Source: JAOPZW01 sp963764585 (GTDB taxonomy: Bacteria; Actinomycetota; Thermoleophilia; Solirubrobacterales; Solirubrobacteraceae). From it: DNA of 64,000 nt. Positions within the stretch are counted from its first letter, which is position 1; the number at the start of each line of letters is the position of its first letter. A model generated the notes under the pieces. The model saw nothing but the letters and a program-made list of their open reading frames with translations, was not told the DNA's origin and searched no databases. The stretch is from NCBI GenBank assembly GCA_963764585.1, contig CAVXTB010000016.1:62001-126000 (forward strand). Direction: 5' to 3'. Shown in pieces: positions 1 to 7,535 of this stretch. Made by a program: the position numbers and the translations under genes.

Positions 1-702
1 GGCGGCGGTGACGCGGTTGGTGATCGCGCCGACCTTCGACTGCAGGCCGCTGACGGTGTCGAGGCCGGCGTCGAGCGCGGTCAGGTCGGAGGTGCCCAGC
101 GACGCGATGTCGTTGGCACCGAGGTGCGTCGACAGCGTGCGCAGCGCGGGCAGCAGGGTCGAGAGCGCGTCGTCGGCGGTGACGTTGACCTGCACCGTCA
201 CGCCCGGGCCGATCTGGCGCAGCACGGGGTTCGCGTCGCCCTGGTAGGCGTCGCCGGTGGCGGTCGTGTACGGCGGCGTGTCGGTCGCCGTGCCGCTGAA
301 GATGTAGCGGCCGTCGTAGGCGCTGTTGAGCGTCGTCTTGGCCTCTTCGATGAGCTGGTCGACCTGCGCCTTGATCGACTGGCGGCCGGCGTCCGAGGTG
401 GCGCCGTTGGCCGCCTGCACGGTCAGCTCGCGCACGCGCTGGACGACCGACGTCAGCGAGGTCAGGGCCGAGTCGCTGGCATCCAGCCAGCTCTTGGACT
501 CCTCGACCGTCGTGCTGTAGGCGTCGGTCGCGTCGATGTCGGCGTGCAGGCGCGTCGCGCGGGCCGCGGCGAGCGGATCGTCAGAGGGCTTCTCCACGCG
601 CTTGCCGCTGGAGACCTGGCTCTGGGCCTGCGAGAGGCGCTCCTGGACGCGCTGCAGGTCGGCGAGCACGTGGCGCTGGTTCATGCCCGAGGTGATGCGC
701 AT
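1..702 (-). CDS. flgL: Flagellar hook-filament junction protein FlgL (C-terminus beyond window)
   Basis: HAP3 joins the hook to the flagellin filament. The visible 234 residues begin MRITSGMNQRHVLADLQRV and carry the flagellin-like N-terminal coil, including an SSGKRVEKPSDDPLAA stretch that matches the conserved 'SG.ri..psDDP' motif of FlgL and flagellins, then a 'SAYDGRYIFSGT' segment typical of FlgL. The gene runs off the left edge, so the C-terminal helix is not visible. The ATG lies 2 nt after the flgK stop, so it is the downstream member of the flgG-flgJ-flgN-flgK-flgL unit. FlgL identity is clear from motif order and its place after flgK. Confidence 0.93.
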   Translation of the reverse strand, partial: MRITSGMNQRHVLADLQRVQERLSQAQSQVSSGKRVEKPSDDPLAAARATRLHADIDATDAYSTTVEESKSWLDASDSALTSLTSVVQRVRELTVQAANGATSDAGRQSIKAQVDQLIEEAKTTLNSAYDGRYIFSGTATDTPPYTTATGDAYQGDANPVLRQIGPGVTVQVNVTADDALSTLLPALRTLSTHLGANDIASLGTSDLTALDAGLDTVSGLQSKVGAITNRVTAA

Positions 703-704
703 GG

Positions 705-2060
705 CTAGAGCCCCACCCGTCCGGCGCGGTTGATGAGCGTGTCGAGCATGTCGTCGATGCTCGACATCGCGCGGGCGGAGGCCTGGTAGCCGCGCTGGAA
801 GCGCAGCATGTTGGCCATCTCCTCGTCGAGCGAGACGCCCATCACGTTCTGGCGGCGGTCCTCGGCGCTGTCGAGGGCGCTCTGGGCGATCGACTGGGCG
901 CGCGTCGCGTTGTCGGCGTCGGCGCCGACCTGGCGCACGAACGCCGCGTACTGGGCGCCCGCCGCGCTCGTCGTGCTCAGCGCCTGGAACTTCAGCGCGA
1001 TGTCGTTGCTGCCGGCGGCGCCGGTCCCGGCGACCGCCGCGGGGATCGTGGACGCGCCGAGGGCGTCGGTGCCCAGGTGCGACGCGACATAGCCCGGGGC
1101 GCCCGTGGTGATGTTGAAGTAGGTGGCGCCGAACGCGGCGTTGACGTCGGTGGCCAGCGTCGTGGCGACCTGGTCGAGCTGCGTGAGGTAGCCGGGCAGC
1201 GTGGTCGTGGTCAGCGTCTGCAGCGCGCCGAGCTGGCCGCCGCCGGCGCTGAAGGTCGCGGGCAGCGTGCCGGCCGGCGTCTGGGCGGTCGGCCAGTCGA
1301 TCGTCGTGTCGCTGACGACGGACTGGTTGCCGAGCATGACCTGGATGCGGCCGTTGGCCTGCGGCGTGACCGAGACGTTGCCGTACTGGCTGAGCGTGTC
1401 GAGGATCTGGTCGCGCTGGTCGAGCAGGTCGTTGGGGCTCTGGCCCGCGTCGATCGCCGCGTCGATGGACTTGTTCAGCTGCGCGAGGCTCTTGGCGGCG
1501 GCGGCGATCGGCCCGCTGGTCCCCGTGGTCGCGTTGAACTCGTCCTGCGCGTCGGTGGCGGCGGCGCTGATGTCGCCGGCCAGGCTGGCGAAGGCGTCGG
1601 TCAGCGTCTTTGCGGCCTCGTCGACGGCGGTCTTGGCACCGGGATCGTTGGGGTTGTTGGCGAGCGTGGTCCAGGCCGTGTAGAACGCGCTGAGCCTGGC
1701 GTTGATCCCCGTCGTCGACGGCTCGTTGACCGCGCTCTGCACGCGGTCCAGCGCCTCGGCGTTGGTCGATCCCTCGCCGAGCGCCATCGTCTGCGCGCGC
1801 ACCTGCAGGTCCAGGAACGAGTCGCGGATGCGCCGGTAGGCGGTGACGTCGACGCCCTGGCCGATGAACGCGCCCGTGCCGTCCTGGGTCGCGCCGGCGG
1901 CCAGGTGCAGCGCGGTGGCGGCGCCTAGCGTGGCCTCCTGGCGCGTGTAGCCGACGGTGTTGGCGTTGGCGACGTTGTGCGTGGAGACGTCGAGGGCCTG
2001 CTGCTGGGCCAGGAGGCCGCGCAGCGAGGTCTGCAGTCCGAGGAAGCTCGAGATCGGCAT
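705..2060 (-). CDS. flgK: Flagellar hook-associated protein FlgK (HAP1)
   Basis: HAP1, the first hook-filament junction protein, 451 residues. The N-terminus has the rod/hook/HAP signature (LAQQQALDVSTHNVANANTVGYTRQ, residues about 17-41 in part), and the C-terminus has the matching coil GVSLDEEMANMLRFQRGYQ followed by SSIDDMLDTLIN. The middle is Ala/Thr-rich and variable, as usual. Length is in the shorter part of the family range. It starts 3 nt after flgN, its likely export chaperone, and is followed by flgL. Confidence 0.95.
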   Translation of the reverse strand: MPISSFLGLQTSLRGLLAQQQALDVSTHNVANANTVGYTRQEATLGAATALHLAAGATQDGTGAFIGQGVDVTAYRRIRDSFLDLQVRAQTMALGEGSTNAEALDRVQSAVNEPSTTGINARLSAFYTAWTTLANNPNDPGAKTAVDEAAKTLTDAFASLAGDISAAATDAQDEFNATTGTSGPIAAAAKSLAQLNKSIDAAIDAGQSPNDLLDQRDQILDTLSQYGNVSVTPQANGRIQVMLGNQSVVSDTTIDWPTAQTPAGTLPATFSAGGGQLGALQTLTTTTLPGYLTQLDQVATTLATDVNAAFGATYFNITTGAPGYVASHLGTDALGASTIPAAVAGTGAAGSNDIALKFQALSTTSAAGAQYAAFVRQVGADADNATRAQSIAQSALDSAEDRRQNVMGVSLDEEMANMLRFQRGYQASARAMSSIDDMLDTLINRAGRVGL

Positions 2061-2063
2061 CGG

Positions 2064-2594
2064 TCAGGCCTGCAGGTCGAGGGTCCGGAAGGCGGAGGGC
2101 GCGGCGGGCCGGCCCGCGGCGGCCGGGGCGAGGGTCGCCGCGTAGCCGGTGTCGGGCTCGGCGCCGAGCTCGCGCATCAGGTGGTCGAGAAAGGCGAGCT
2201 CCTGGCGCATGAGCGCGCGGTTGATCGCGTGCTCGCGGCCGATCTCGGCCAGCAGGCCGCGCAGCTCGGCCGAGCGCTCGCGCGCGACGGCCTCCTGGGC
2301 GGGCGCCAGCAGCGCGGCCAGGGCGTCGATGGTCACCGTGTGCGGTGCGATGCCGAGGGCGGCGCCGGCGGACGTGAGGATCGCGGTGCGGGTGGTCTCC
2401 AGCGCCGCGCGGCGGCCCATCTCGGCCTGGATGTCGGTCAGGCGCGCGAGCACGTCGTCGACCTGGCGGGCGCGGATGGCCTGGCCCTGGCGCAGGACGG
2501 CGTCCAGCAGCCTGCGGGCGGAGGCGATCTGGGCGTCGATGTGGGCGATGACGTCGTCGCCGATGCCCGCGGTGGGGACGAGCGCGGCGTTCAC
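2064..2594 (-). CDS. flgN: FlgN-type export chaperone for FlgK/FlgL
   Basis: A 176-residue, almost entirely helical protein. Position directly upstream of flgK and the helical pattern (IDAQIASARRLLDAVLRQGQ, then ALMRQELAFLDHLMREL) fit the FlgN family, cytoplasmic chaperones that bind the C-termini of FlgK and FlgL. I take the GTG at 2594 because it overlaps the flgJ stop by four bases (GTGA). A longer frame upstream only reads antisense-like Arg-rich sequence inside flgJ. The family is poorly conserved, so the call rests mainly on context plus fold. Confidence 0.75.
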   Translation of the reverse strand: MNAALVPTAGIGDDVIAHIDAQIASARRLLDAVLRQGQAIRARQVDDVLARLTDIQAEMGRRAALETTRTAILTSAGAALGIAPHTVTIDALAALLAPAQEAVARERSAELRGLLAEIGREHAINRALMRQELAFLDHLMRELGAEPDTGYAATLAPAAAGRPAAPSAFRTLDLQA

Positions 2595-2881
2595 GAGCTC
2601 GCCTTCCCGAGGCCGAGGTCGAGGCCCAGGCCGCCGGCCTGGTCGACGGCGTTGGTGAGGGCGTCGGGCAGCATCGAGGCGTACGCGCCGCCGAGGGCGT
2701 CGCTGCCGCCCTCGTCGTCGTCGGAGCCCTCGTTCCACGCGGAGACCGTCTTGAGCATCTCCTGGCTGAGCTGCTGCAGCAGCAGCTTCTCGAAGCCCTT
2801 GGAGACGTCGTCGGTCTTGCTCGCGCCGGACGTCTTGGTTGCGGCGCTCGCAGCGGTGGTGCTGGCGACGGGATCGATCAT
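2591..2881 (-). CDS. flgJ: FlgJ-type rod-binding protein (short, no muramidase domain)
   Basis: A 96-residue protein with the rod-binding FlgJ N-terminal pattern: KGFEKLLLQQLSQEMLKTV followed by an acidic loop and GGAYASMLPDALTNAV, where the family normally has 'FE.~ll.~mlk.mr ... g....~d~~~~~ia'. The muramidase domain found in proteobacterial FlgJ is absent. In this cluster a separate lytic transglycosylase (23816-24376) could do that work. ATG overlaps the flgG stop (ATGA) and its own stop overlaps the flgN start, so translation is probably coupled. Confidence 0.8.
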   Translation of the reverse strand: MIDPVASTTAASAATKTSGASKTDDVSKGFEKLLLQQLSQEMLKTVSAWNEGSDDDEGGSDALGGAYASMLPDALTNAVDQAGGLGLDLGLGKASS

Positions 2882-3612
2882 CGCTTGATCCCGTTGGCGA
2901 TCTCCATCGCCTGGTCGGCGACCTGGATCGCCTTGGAAGCCATCTGGAAGGAGCGCTGGGCGTCCATCATGTCGGCCATCTCGTCGCCCATGTCGACGTT
3001 GGAGGCCTCGAGCACGCCGGCGTGCAGCGCGGACGTCGCCGGCGCGGCGCTGACCGTGCCGCTCGCGGCGGTGGCCTGGAAGCGGTTGCTGGCCCCACCG
3101 TCGAGCCCGGCGGGATTGGGCACGCTGACGAGGCGGATCTGGCCGGCCTTCTTGCCGGCGACGGTCACGGTCCCGTCGGTGCCGATCGAGACCTGCTCGG
3201 GCTGGGTGCCCTTCGGGAAGGTGATCGGCGGGTCGAGCAGCGCGCCGTCCTGCGTGCCCAGTCGACCCTGGGCGTCGATCTGCAGGTTGCCGTCGCGCGT
3301 CAGGTACTGCTGGCCGTTCATCTTGAGCTGGATGAAGCCGGGACCTTCGATGGCGACGTCGAGCGGGTTGCCGGTCTCCTGCGTGGCGCCCTGGCGGGCA
3401 TCGCGGCCGATCATCGTCGCCGCGGCGCCGGCGCCGAGGCCGACGGCGTTGGTCGCGCCCTGCGTGCCCTTGGTGTAGGCGAGGTCGCGATACGCCATGC
3501 GCACGCGCTTGTAGCCCGTCGTGCTCGCGTTCGCGAGATCGTTGGCGACGGCATCAAGCCTGCTCTGCTGCGCGGCCATGCCGGCCGCTGCGGTGTACAT
3601 CCCTTCCAACAT
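2878..3612 (-). CDS. flgG: Flagellar basal-body distal rod protein FlgG
   Basis: Distal rod subunit, 244 residues from MLEGMYTAAAGM. The N-terminal rod signature (DAVANDLANASTTGYKR) and the C-terminal one (GVLEASNVDMGDEMADMMDAQRSFQ) are both present, with LDVAIEGPGFI in the middle as in FlgG/FlgF. I chose ATG 3612 because it aligns with the family start and has AGAGG 10 nt upstream. The frame is also open back to GTG 3669, adding VRWLDRLLRKPRHNRGFSR, about 10 nt inside the predicted transcript, so a longer form cannot be excluded. Which of 2878 and 3711 is FlgG and which FlgF is an inference from order and length. Confidence 0.88.
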   Translation of the reverse strand: MLEGMYTAAAGMAAQQSRLDAVANDLANASTTGYKRVRMAYRDLAYTKGTQGATNAVGLGAGAAATMIGRDARQGATQETGNPLDVAIEGPGFIQLKMNGQQYLTRDGNLQIDAQGRLGTQDGALLDPPITFPKGTQPEQVSIGTDGTVTVAGKKAGQIRLVSVPNPAGLDGGASNRFQATAASGTVSAAPATSALHAGVLEASNVDMGDEMADMMDAQRSFQMASKAIQVADQAMEIANGIKR

Positions 3613-3688
3613 TCGGGAGAAACCTCTGTTATGGCGCGGCTTCCGCAGCAGGCGGTCCAGCCAACGCACCTTGTTGTCACCCGCAGTT

Positions 3689-3713
3689 GTCGGCCGCCGG
3701 CGACGAGGCTTTA
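3689..3713 (-). promoter_or_regulatory. Sigma-28-type promoter for flgG-flgL unit
   Basis: Reading the minus strand, TAAAG begins at 3713 and GCCGAC at 3694, a 19 nt start-to-start spacing shared with the other sites in this window. The TAA of the -35 element is the stop codon of flgF. Expected transcript start is about 67 nt before the flgG ATG. Confidence 0.65.
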
Positions 3714-4400
3714 GGAATTAAGTCCGCCGACCTGCGTGGCCGTCTGCTGCAGCGTCGAGTCGATCGTCGTGATCGCGCGCTGCGCGGCCTCCATTGCGCG
3801 CATGGAGGCCATGAGGTCGACCATGGCGCGGGCGGGGTCGACGCCGGAGCCCTCGAGCGAGCCCGACTTGACCTCGCCGGTGGCGGTGCCGCCGGCCGTG
3901 CCCGTGAAGTTCGAGTCGCCCTGCTTGACCGGGTTGCGGACGTTGAAGACGGCGACCTTGGTGGCGTCGATCGTCCCGTCCTGGGCCACCGCGATCGGCT
4001 TGTTGCCGACGCCGAGGACCTGGTTGCCGAGCTGGTCGACGAGGTTGCCCTTCGCGTCGGCCATGAACGCGCCGTTGCGCGTGTAGCGCACGCCCTGCTT
4101 GGTCTGCACGCCGAACCACCCGTCGCCCTGGATGGCGAGATCGAGCGGCTGGCCGGTGTCGCGCAGCGCCTGCGGACGCAGGTCGGTCACGTCCTTGTCG
4201 ATCGCCGCGCCCTGGCCGAGCGGGCCGACGGTGCCACCGCCGGCGGTGTCGCCGAGCAGCAGGTCGCCGAAGGAGCGCTGCGAGACGCGGTCGGCCTTGT
4301 AGCCGGGCGTCGACGCGTTTGCGAGGTCGTTGGCGAGCTGGTCCTGGCGGGCCATCTCGGCCAGCATGCCCGACGCTGCGATGTAGAGCCCACGCTCCAT
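3711..4400 (-). CDS. flgF: Flagellar basal-body rod protein FlgF
   Basis: Rod protein of the FlgF/FlgG family, 229 residues, starting MERGLYIAASGMLAEMARQD. It has the ANDLANASTPGYK motif, the LDLAIQGDGWFGV core motif, YTRNGAF, and a C-terminal coil SGVDPARAMVDLMASMRAM. It is the first gene of the leftward rod-hook-junction group and diverges from the FliK-like gene at 4438. In Bacillus the equivalent pair is FlhO/FlhP. No P- or L-ring genes follow, consistent with a monoderm rod. Confidence 0.88.
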   Translation of the reverse strand: MERGLYIAASGMLAEMARQDQLANDLANASTPGYKADRVSQRSFGDLLLGDTAGGGTVGPLGQGAAIDKDVTDLRPQALRDTGQPLDLAIQGDGWFGVQTKQGVRYTRNGAFMADAKGNLVDQLGNQVLGVGNKPIAVAQDGTIDATKVAVFNVRNPVKQGDSNFTGTAGGTATGEVKSGSLEGSGVDPARAMVDLMASMRAMEAAQRAITTIDSTLQQTATQVGGLNS

Positions 4401-4425
4401 GCAAGCCTGATCGTCGGCGGCCGAT
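4401..4425 (+). promoter_or_regulatory. Sigma-28-type promoter for FliK-like/flhB2 pair (rightward)
   Basis: GCAAG at 4401 and GCCGAT at 4420, spacing 19. The -35 has G instead of T in its first position. The ATG at 4438 is 18 nt past the first base of the -10, so the leader would be only a few bases long, although AAGGA lies just before the ATG. Confidence 0.55.
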
Positions 4426-4437
4426 CAAGGAACTTGA
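4413..4437 (-). promoter_or_regulatory. Sigma-28-type promoter for flgF (leftward)
   Basis: Minus strand TCAAG starts at 4437 and GCCGAC at 4418, spacing 19. It interleaves with the rightward promoter at 4401-4425, so two RNA polymerases would compete for the same 37 bp. Confidence 0.65.
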
Positions 4438-4989
4438 ATGCAGATACCCGCCGAGCTCATCCTGCTGCGCGCGCTCATGCCCGCGTCGTCACTGCCCGGG
4501 CCGGCCGCCACGCTGGCGCCCGGCGCGGTCCTGACGGCGCGCGTGCTCGACCGCGGGCTGCTGTCTCTGGCCGGCGCGCGCGTGCCGGCGTCGCTGCCCG
4601 ACGACGTTCAGCCCGGTCAGGCGCTCCACCTGCGCGTGACGGAGGCGGGGCCCGACCGCGTCGTGCTCCAGATCGTCCCGCAGACGCCATCGCCCGCCGC
4701 CGCCACTGCAGCGGTCCCGCTGCCCGGCGGCGCGTACGCCCGCCTGATCGAGGACGAGGACGACGCCGCTTCCCCCGACGGCCGCCGCTCGCCTGCGGTC
4801 CTCCTTCGCTACGACTCACCCACCCTCGGCCGATTGGACATCCGGCTGTCCTCCGCGGGCGCGACGGTCTACGCCACGGCCGGCGAGCCCGCCGACGCCG
4901 CTCGCGCCGCATCGGGCGACCTGGCCGCCGCCCTCGGAGCCCCGGTCGCCGTCCTCGCCCGCAGGAGCGCCCTCGATGCCCGCGCGTAA
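4438..4989 (+). CDS. FliK-like protein (YlqG-type), partner of mini-FlhB
   Basis: A 183-residue protein whose C-terminal third (AVLLRYDSPTLGRLDIRLSS, then DLAAALGAPVAVLARR) resembles the FliK hook-length-control core in which 'P.~lG.l.v.l' is conserved. The N-terminal half is a small beta-rich region (PGAVLTARVLDRGLLSL, PGQALHLRVTEA). It overlaps by 14 nt the gene for an FlhB C-terminal paralogue. The same pair, ylqG-ylqH, occurs in Bacillus and many Gram-positives. Its precise job is not established, and a role in export specificity switching is inference. ATG preceded by AAGGA. Confidence 0.6.
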   Translation: MQIPAELILLRALMPASSLPGPAATLAPGAVLTARVLDRGLLSLAGARVPASLPDDVQPGQALHLRVTEAGPDRVVLQIVPQTPSPAAATAAVPLPGGAYARLIEDEDDAASPDGRRSPAVLLRYDSPTLGRLDIRLSSAGATVYATAGEPADAARAASGDLAAALGAPVAVLARRSALDARA

Positions 4990-5240
4990 GCACGCAGCGG
5001 CGCTGCGCTACGACGCCGAGCTCGGCGGCGCGCCGCGCGTCATCGCGGCCGGCAGCGGCGAGCTCGCCGAGCGCATCATCGCCCTGGCCGAGGAGCACGG
5101 CATCCCGGTCCGCGACGACGCCGCGCTCGCCCAGGCGCTGGCGCGCCTGCAGCTCGAGGCCGAGGTGCCGGAGGAGCTGTGGGCGGCGGTGGCGGAGGCG
5201 CTTGGTGTGGGCCTACCGGCTGACCTCGCGCGCGGCCTGA
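4976..5240 (+). pseudogene. FlhB C-terminal paralogue (FlhX/YlqH type), frameshifted
   Basis: Residues 1-75 match the cytoplasmic switch domain of FlhB: AAALRYDAELGGAPRVIAAG, ELAERIIALAEEHGIPVRDD, VPEELWAAVAEAL. After codon 75, near 5201-5205, the frame is lost: the annotated frame reads GVGLPADL and stays open antisense to the next gene, whereas the +1 frame continues VWAYRLTSRAA and stops at 5240. Removing one base from CTTGGTG restores an 87-residue protein ending AEALVWAYRLTSRAA, the expected family end. So there is a single-base insertion, either real or a sequencing error. The NPTH autocleavage motif of full FlhB is absent, as usual in this short family. Confidence 0.8.
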
Positions 5241-5256
5241 GGCCGCCGAGGCCGCG

Positions 5257-6414
5257 TCAGCTCGCCTCGACCGCGGGCGTGCGATCTGACTGCAGCTCGC
5301 GATACCTGGCCTCGAGGATGCCGAGGATCTCGTCGCCGCCCGCGAGATCGGTGTTGTTGCTCAGCGCTTGCTTCAGGTCCCTGATCCCGAGCATTTTCAG
5401 ATCCCAGGGGTCCTCGACCCGATCGACGGCCTTCTGGTATTCCGCCCGCGCCTGCTCGGTGTCGCCGCGACACAGGAGCGCGAGGCCGAGGTTGAAGCGA
5501 ACGGCGAGCAGGTCGGGGTCGATCTTGAGCGCCTGCCGGCTCGTCTGGACCGACTCGTCGTACGTGCCCGCCTGGTATTGCAGCCAGCCGAGCTGCCAGA
5601 GCGCGTTCGCGCGCACGGTCTTCGGTCGCTCATCTGCTGCGAGCTCGGCGGCTCTCGTGGCGAGCTCGAGCGCCCGTCCGAAGTCGCCGCCGTCAGCGAG
5701 AAGGCCACTGAGATCGATGTGCGCGGCGACGTTCGTCGGATCGGCCTCAACCGCGCGCTCGAGCTGCTCGCGCGCGCCGTCCACGTCGCCCTGGGACAGC
5801 AGTGCCAGGCTGAAGACCCGGAACACCTCAGCATCCGTCGATCCACGCTCGACGGCCGTGCGGAGCTCCGTGATGGCCTCGTCGATCCTGCTGACCTCGT
5901 ACAGGAAGCGGCCGTACGTCGCATGGACGTACGGATCCTTGGGCTGGCGCGCGCAGGCCTGCTTGAACAAGTCGGTCGCCTCGTCGAGCTGGCCTGTCGC
6001 CTGGAACGCCTGCCCGAGGTTCAACATGGCTGGGACGCTGTCCGGTTGGCGCCGCCGGTACGACAGGTAGTAGTAGATCGCGTCGCTCTCCATGCCCATC
6101 GCGTGCAGCGAGACTGCCATTCCGATGATCGCCTCGTCCGTCTGGGGGTCATCTCGCAATGCCGCCTCGTAGCTGCTCTTCGCCTGGGCGAACCGCCCGC
6201 GCTCGTACGCCAAAGCGCCGAGCGCGACGTGGAGGTCAGTGCGCATCGGCGCGAGTTGGGTCGCGCGGCGCAAGGAGCGCTCAGCCAGGTCGAGGTCGCC
6301 TTCTTCATACGCCTCCTCCGCCAGGTGGAGGAAGTCGTCGGCGCCCGCATCACTGCCCGTAAGCACCTTTACCGACAATCGCGCGAACTCCCTGTAGCTG
6401 CCGAACCGCGTCAC
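5257..6414 (-). CDS. TPR-repeat protein of the caspase module
   Basis: 385 residues, essentially a run of about eight to nine tetratricopeptide repeats with the W-LG-Y-A-F-A-P pattern: LHLAEEAYEEGDLDLAERSL, LHVALGALAYERGRFAQAKS, MLNLGQAFQATGQLDEATDL, VRFNLGLALLCRGDTEQARA. No catalytic domain, signal peptide or membrane segment is visible, so it is probably a cytoplasmic scaffold or sensor. GTG 6414 was chosen because it lies 11 nt after the caspase stop with GGAG 7 nt upstream. Upstream sequence in frame is Arg-rich antisense. Third-codon positions look less GC-saturated than in the flagellar genes, suggesting acquisition. Function with the caspase is inferred. Confidence 0.8.
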   Translation of the reverse strand: MTRFGSYREFARLSVKVLTGSDAGADDFLHLAEEAYEEGDLDLAERSLRRATQLAPMRTDLHVALGALAYERGRFAQAKSSYEAALRDDPQTDEAIIGMAVSLHAMGMESDAIYYYLSYRRRQPDSVPAMLNLGQAFQATGQLDEATDLFKQACARQPKDPYVHATYGRFLYEVSRIDEAITELRTAVERGSTDAEVFRVFSLALLSQGDVDGAREQLERAVEADPTNVAAHIDLSGLLADGGDFGRALELATRAAELAADERPKTVRANALWQLGWLQYQAGTYDESVQTSRQALKIDPDLLAVRFNLGLALLCRGDTEQARAEYQKAVDRVEDPWDLKMLGIRDLKQALSNNTDLAGGDEILGILEARYRELQSDRTPAVEAS

Positions 6415-6425
6415 ATGCGCTCCAT

Positions 6426-7535
6426 CTAACCGCCGCCCTCCGCCCCGATGCCGGCGGGCTCGCCGTCGTCGCGCGCCCCCGCCGCCTCGCGGCCCGGCAG
6501 ATCCGGCTTGCGCGAGCCGATGGGAAGCGTGGTCTCGGTGCGCCGCCATCTTCTCTCGAAGTCCTCGAACTCGAGCTCCTCGCGATGGAACATCTCGAAT
6601 ATCAGGCGTTTCAGCTTGAGGCTGGGCGCGTCGCCAGAGTCCCAGACCCGGTAGAGCTTGTCCCACCAGTCCTTGTCCAATCGTCCGCGGTCGTAGAGCT
6701 CGTTCGTCATCGCGATGAGCTGATCGCTCTCTGAGAGCAGATTCGCCAGCTGGAAGAGCGTGAGGTCCAGCATGTCAGCCGGGTTTGGCACCAGGAACGG
6801 CTGCTGCGGCTCTTTGTTGCCGATCGCGTTCGCCTTCGGGACGCGGGATTTCAGGTAGCGGTCGAGCTCTCCGAGCGTGTTGACGTCGGGGTGCCTGATC
6901 GCCTCGAGCAGGCAGAAGGTGAACGAGCCGTGGCGCAGCTTCTCGATCTCGTAGGACCGCTGCCCGGGATCGCAGGAGTAGAACGTGGCCAGCCCTTCGC
7001 GATCGACGACGACGTTCGTCCCGCCGATTCCCTTCGCGCCGCCGGCAGCCTTCGCGCCCTCGTCCTGATAGAGCTGCTCGCGGCAGGCGTCGAGGAACAG
7101 GATCTTGTGTGGGCAAGGGAGCGCGGCGATCTGCGCGACAATGGCATCGAGCGGCACGGCCGTATCGGTGACGGAGTACTTGCTCGTCTCGACGGGGAGG
7201 AGGAACTCGGCGCTCTCGTGCCGGATGCCGTGCCCGGAGAAGTAGAAGACGAACAGGTCGTCTTCCCCCATGGGCTCGAGCTTGCGGTCCAGATAGAACT
7301 CGGAGTGCGTGTTACCGAGCATGCCGAGCGAATGGAAGATGTCTCGGCGGGTCGGGCGGTAGTCGGGACCGTCTGAGGGGTGGTCGGCGAGCACCAGCAT
7401 CCGCTGGCGATCGAAGCCCAGGCTTGTCACCAGCTCACCGGCGAACTCCGTCGCGTCTAGAGCGGCGTAGTCGAGTTTCGGATGAGACTCGTACCCGCCG
7501 GCGCCGACGACCATGGCCCATCGATGGCCGCTCAC
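6426..7535 (-). CDS. Caspase-family (peptidase C14) protein with C-terminal helical domain
   Basis: 369 residues. The first about 240 form a caspase/metacaspase fold: WAMVVGAGGYESHPKLDYA, FVFYFSGHGI with the catalytic His near residue 102, and KILFLDACREQ with the catalytic Cys near residue 151. Both dyad residues are intact. A helical tail (about 250-340) rich in Leu, Asp and Trp follows and could be an adaptor or effector-associated domain; I do not recognise it. The GTG overlaps the upstream gene stop (TGGTGAGC), so the three genes form one unit. Bacterial caspases act in programmed death and anti-phage defence modules, often with TPR partners. That role here is inference. Confidence 0.85.
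   Translation of the reverse strand: MSGHRWAMVVGAGGYESHPKLDYAALDATEFAGELVTSLGFDRQRMLVLADHPSDGPDYRPTRRDIFHSLGMLGNTHSEFYLDRKLEPMGEDDLFVFYFSGHGIRHESAEFLLPVETSKYSVTDTAVPLDAIVAQIAALPCPHKILFLDACREQLYQDEGAKAAGGAKGIGGTNVVVDREGLATFYSCDPGQRSYEIEKLRHGSFTFCLLEAIRHPDVNTLGELDRYLKSRVPKANAIGNKEPQQPFLVPNPADMLDLTLFQLANLLSESDQLIAMTNELYDRGRLDKDWWDKLYRVWDSGDAPSLKLKRLIFEMFHREELEFEDFERRWRRTETTLPIGSRKPDLPGREAAGARDDGEPAGIGAEGGG

Noticed and set aside
5368..6429. Open frame antisense to the TPR gene
   Set aside because: The TPR pattern is on the minus strand; the plus frame has no family features.
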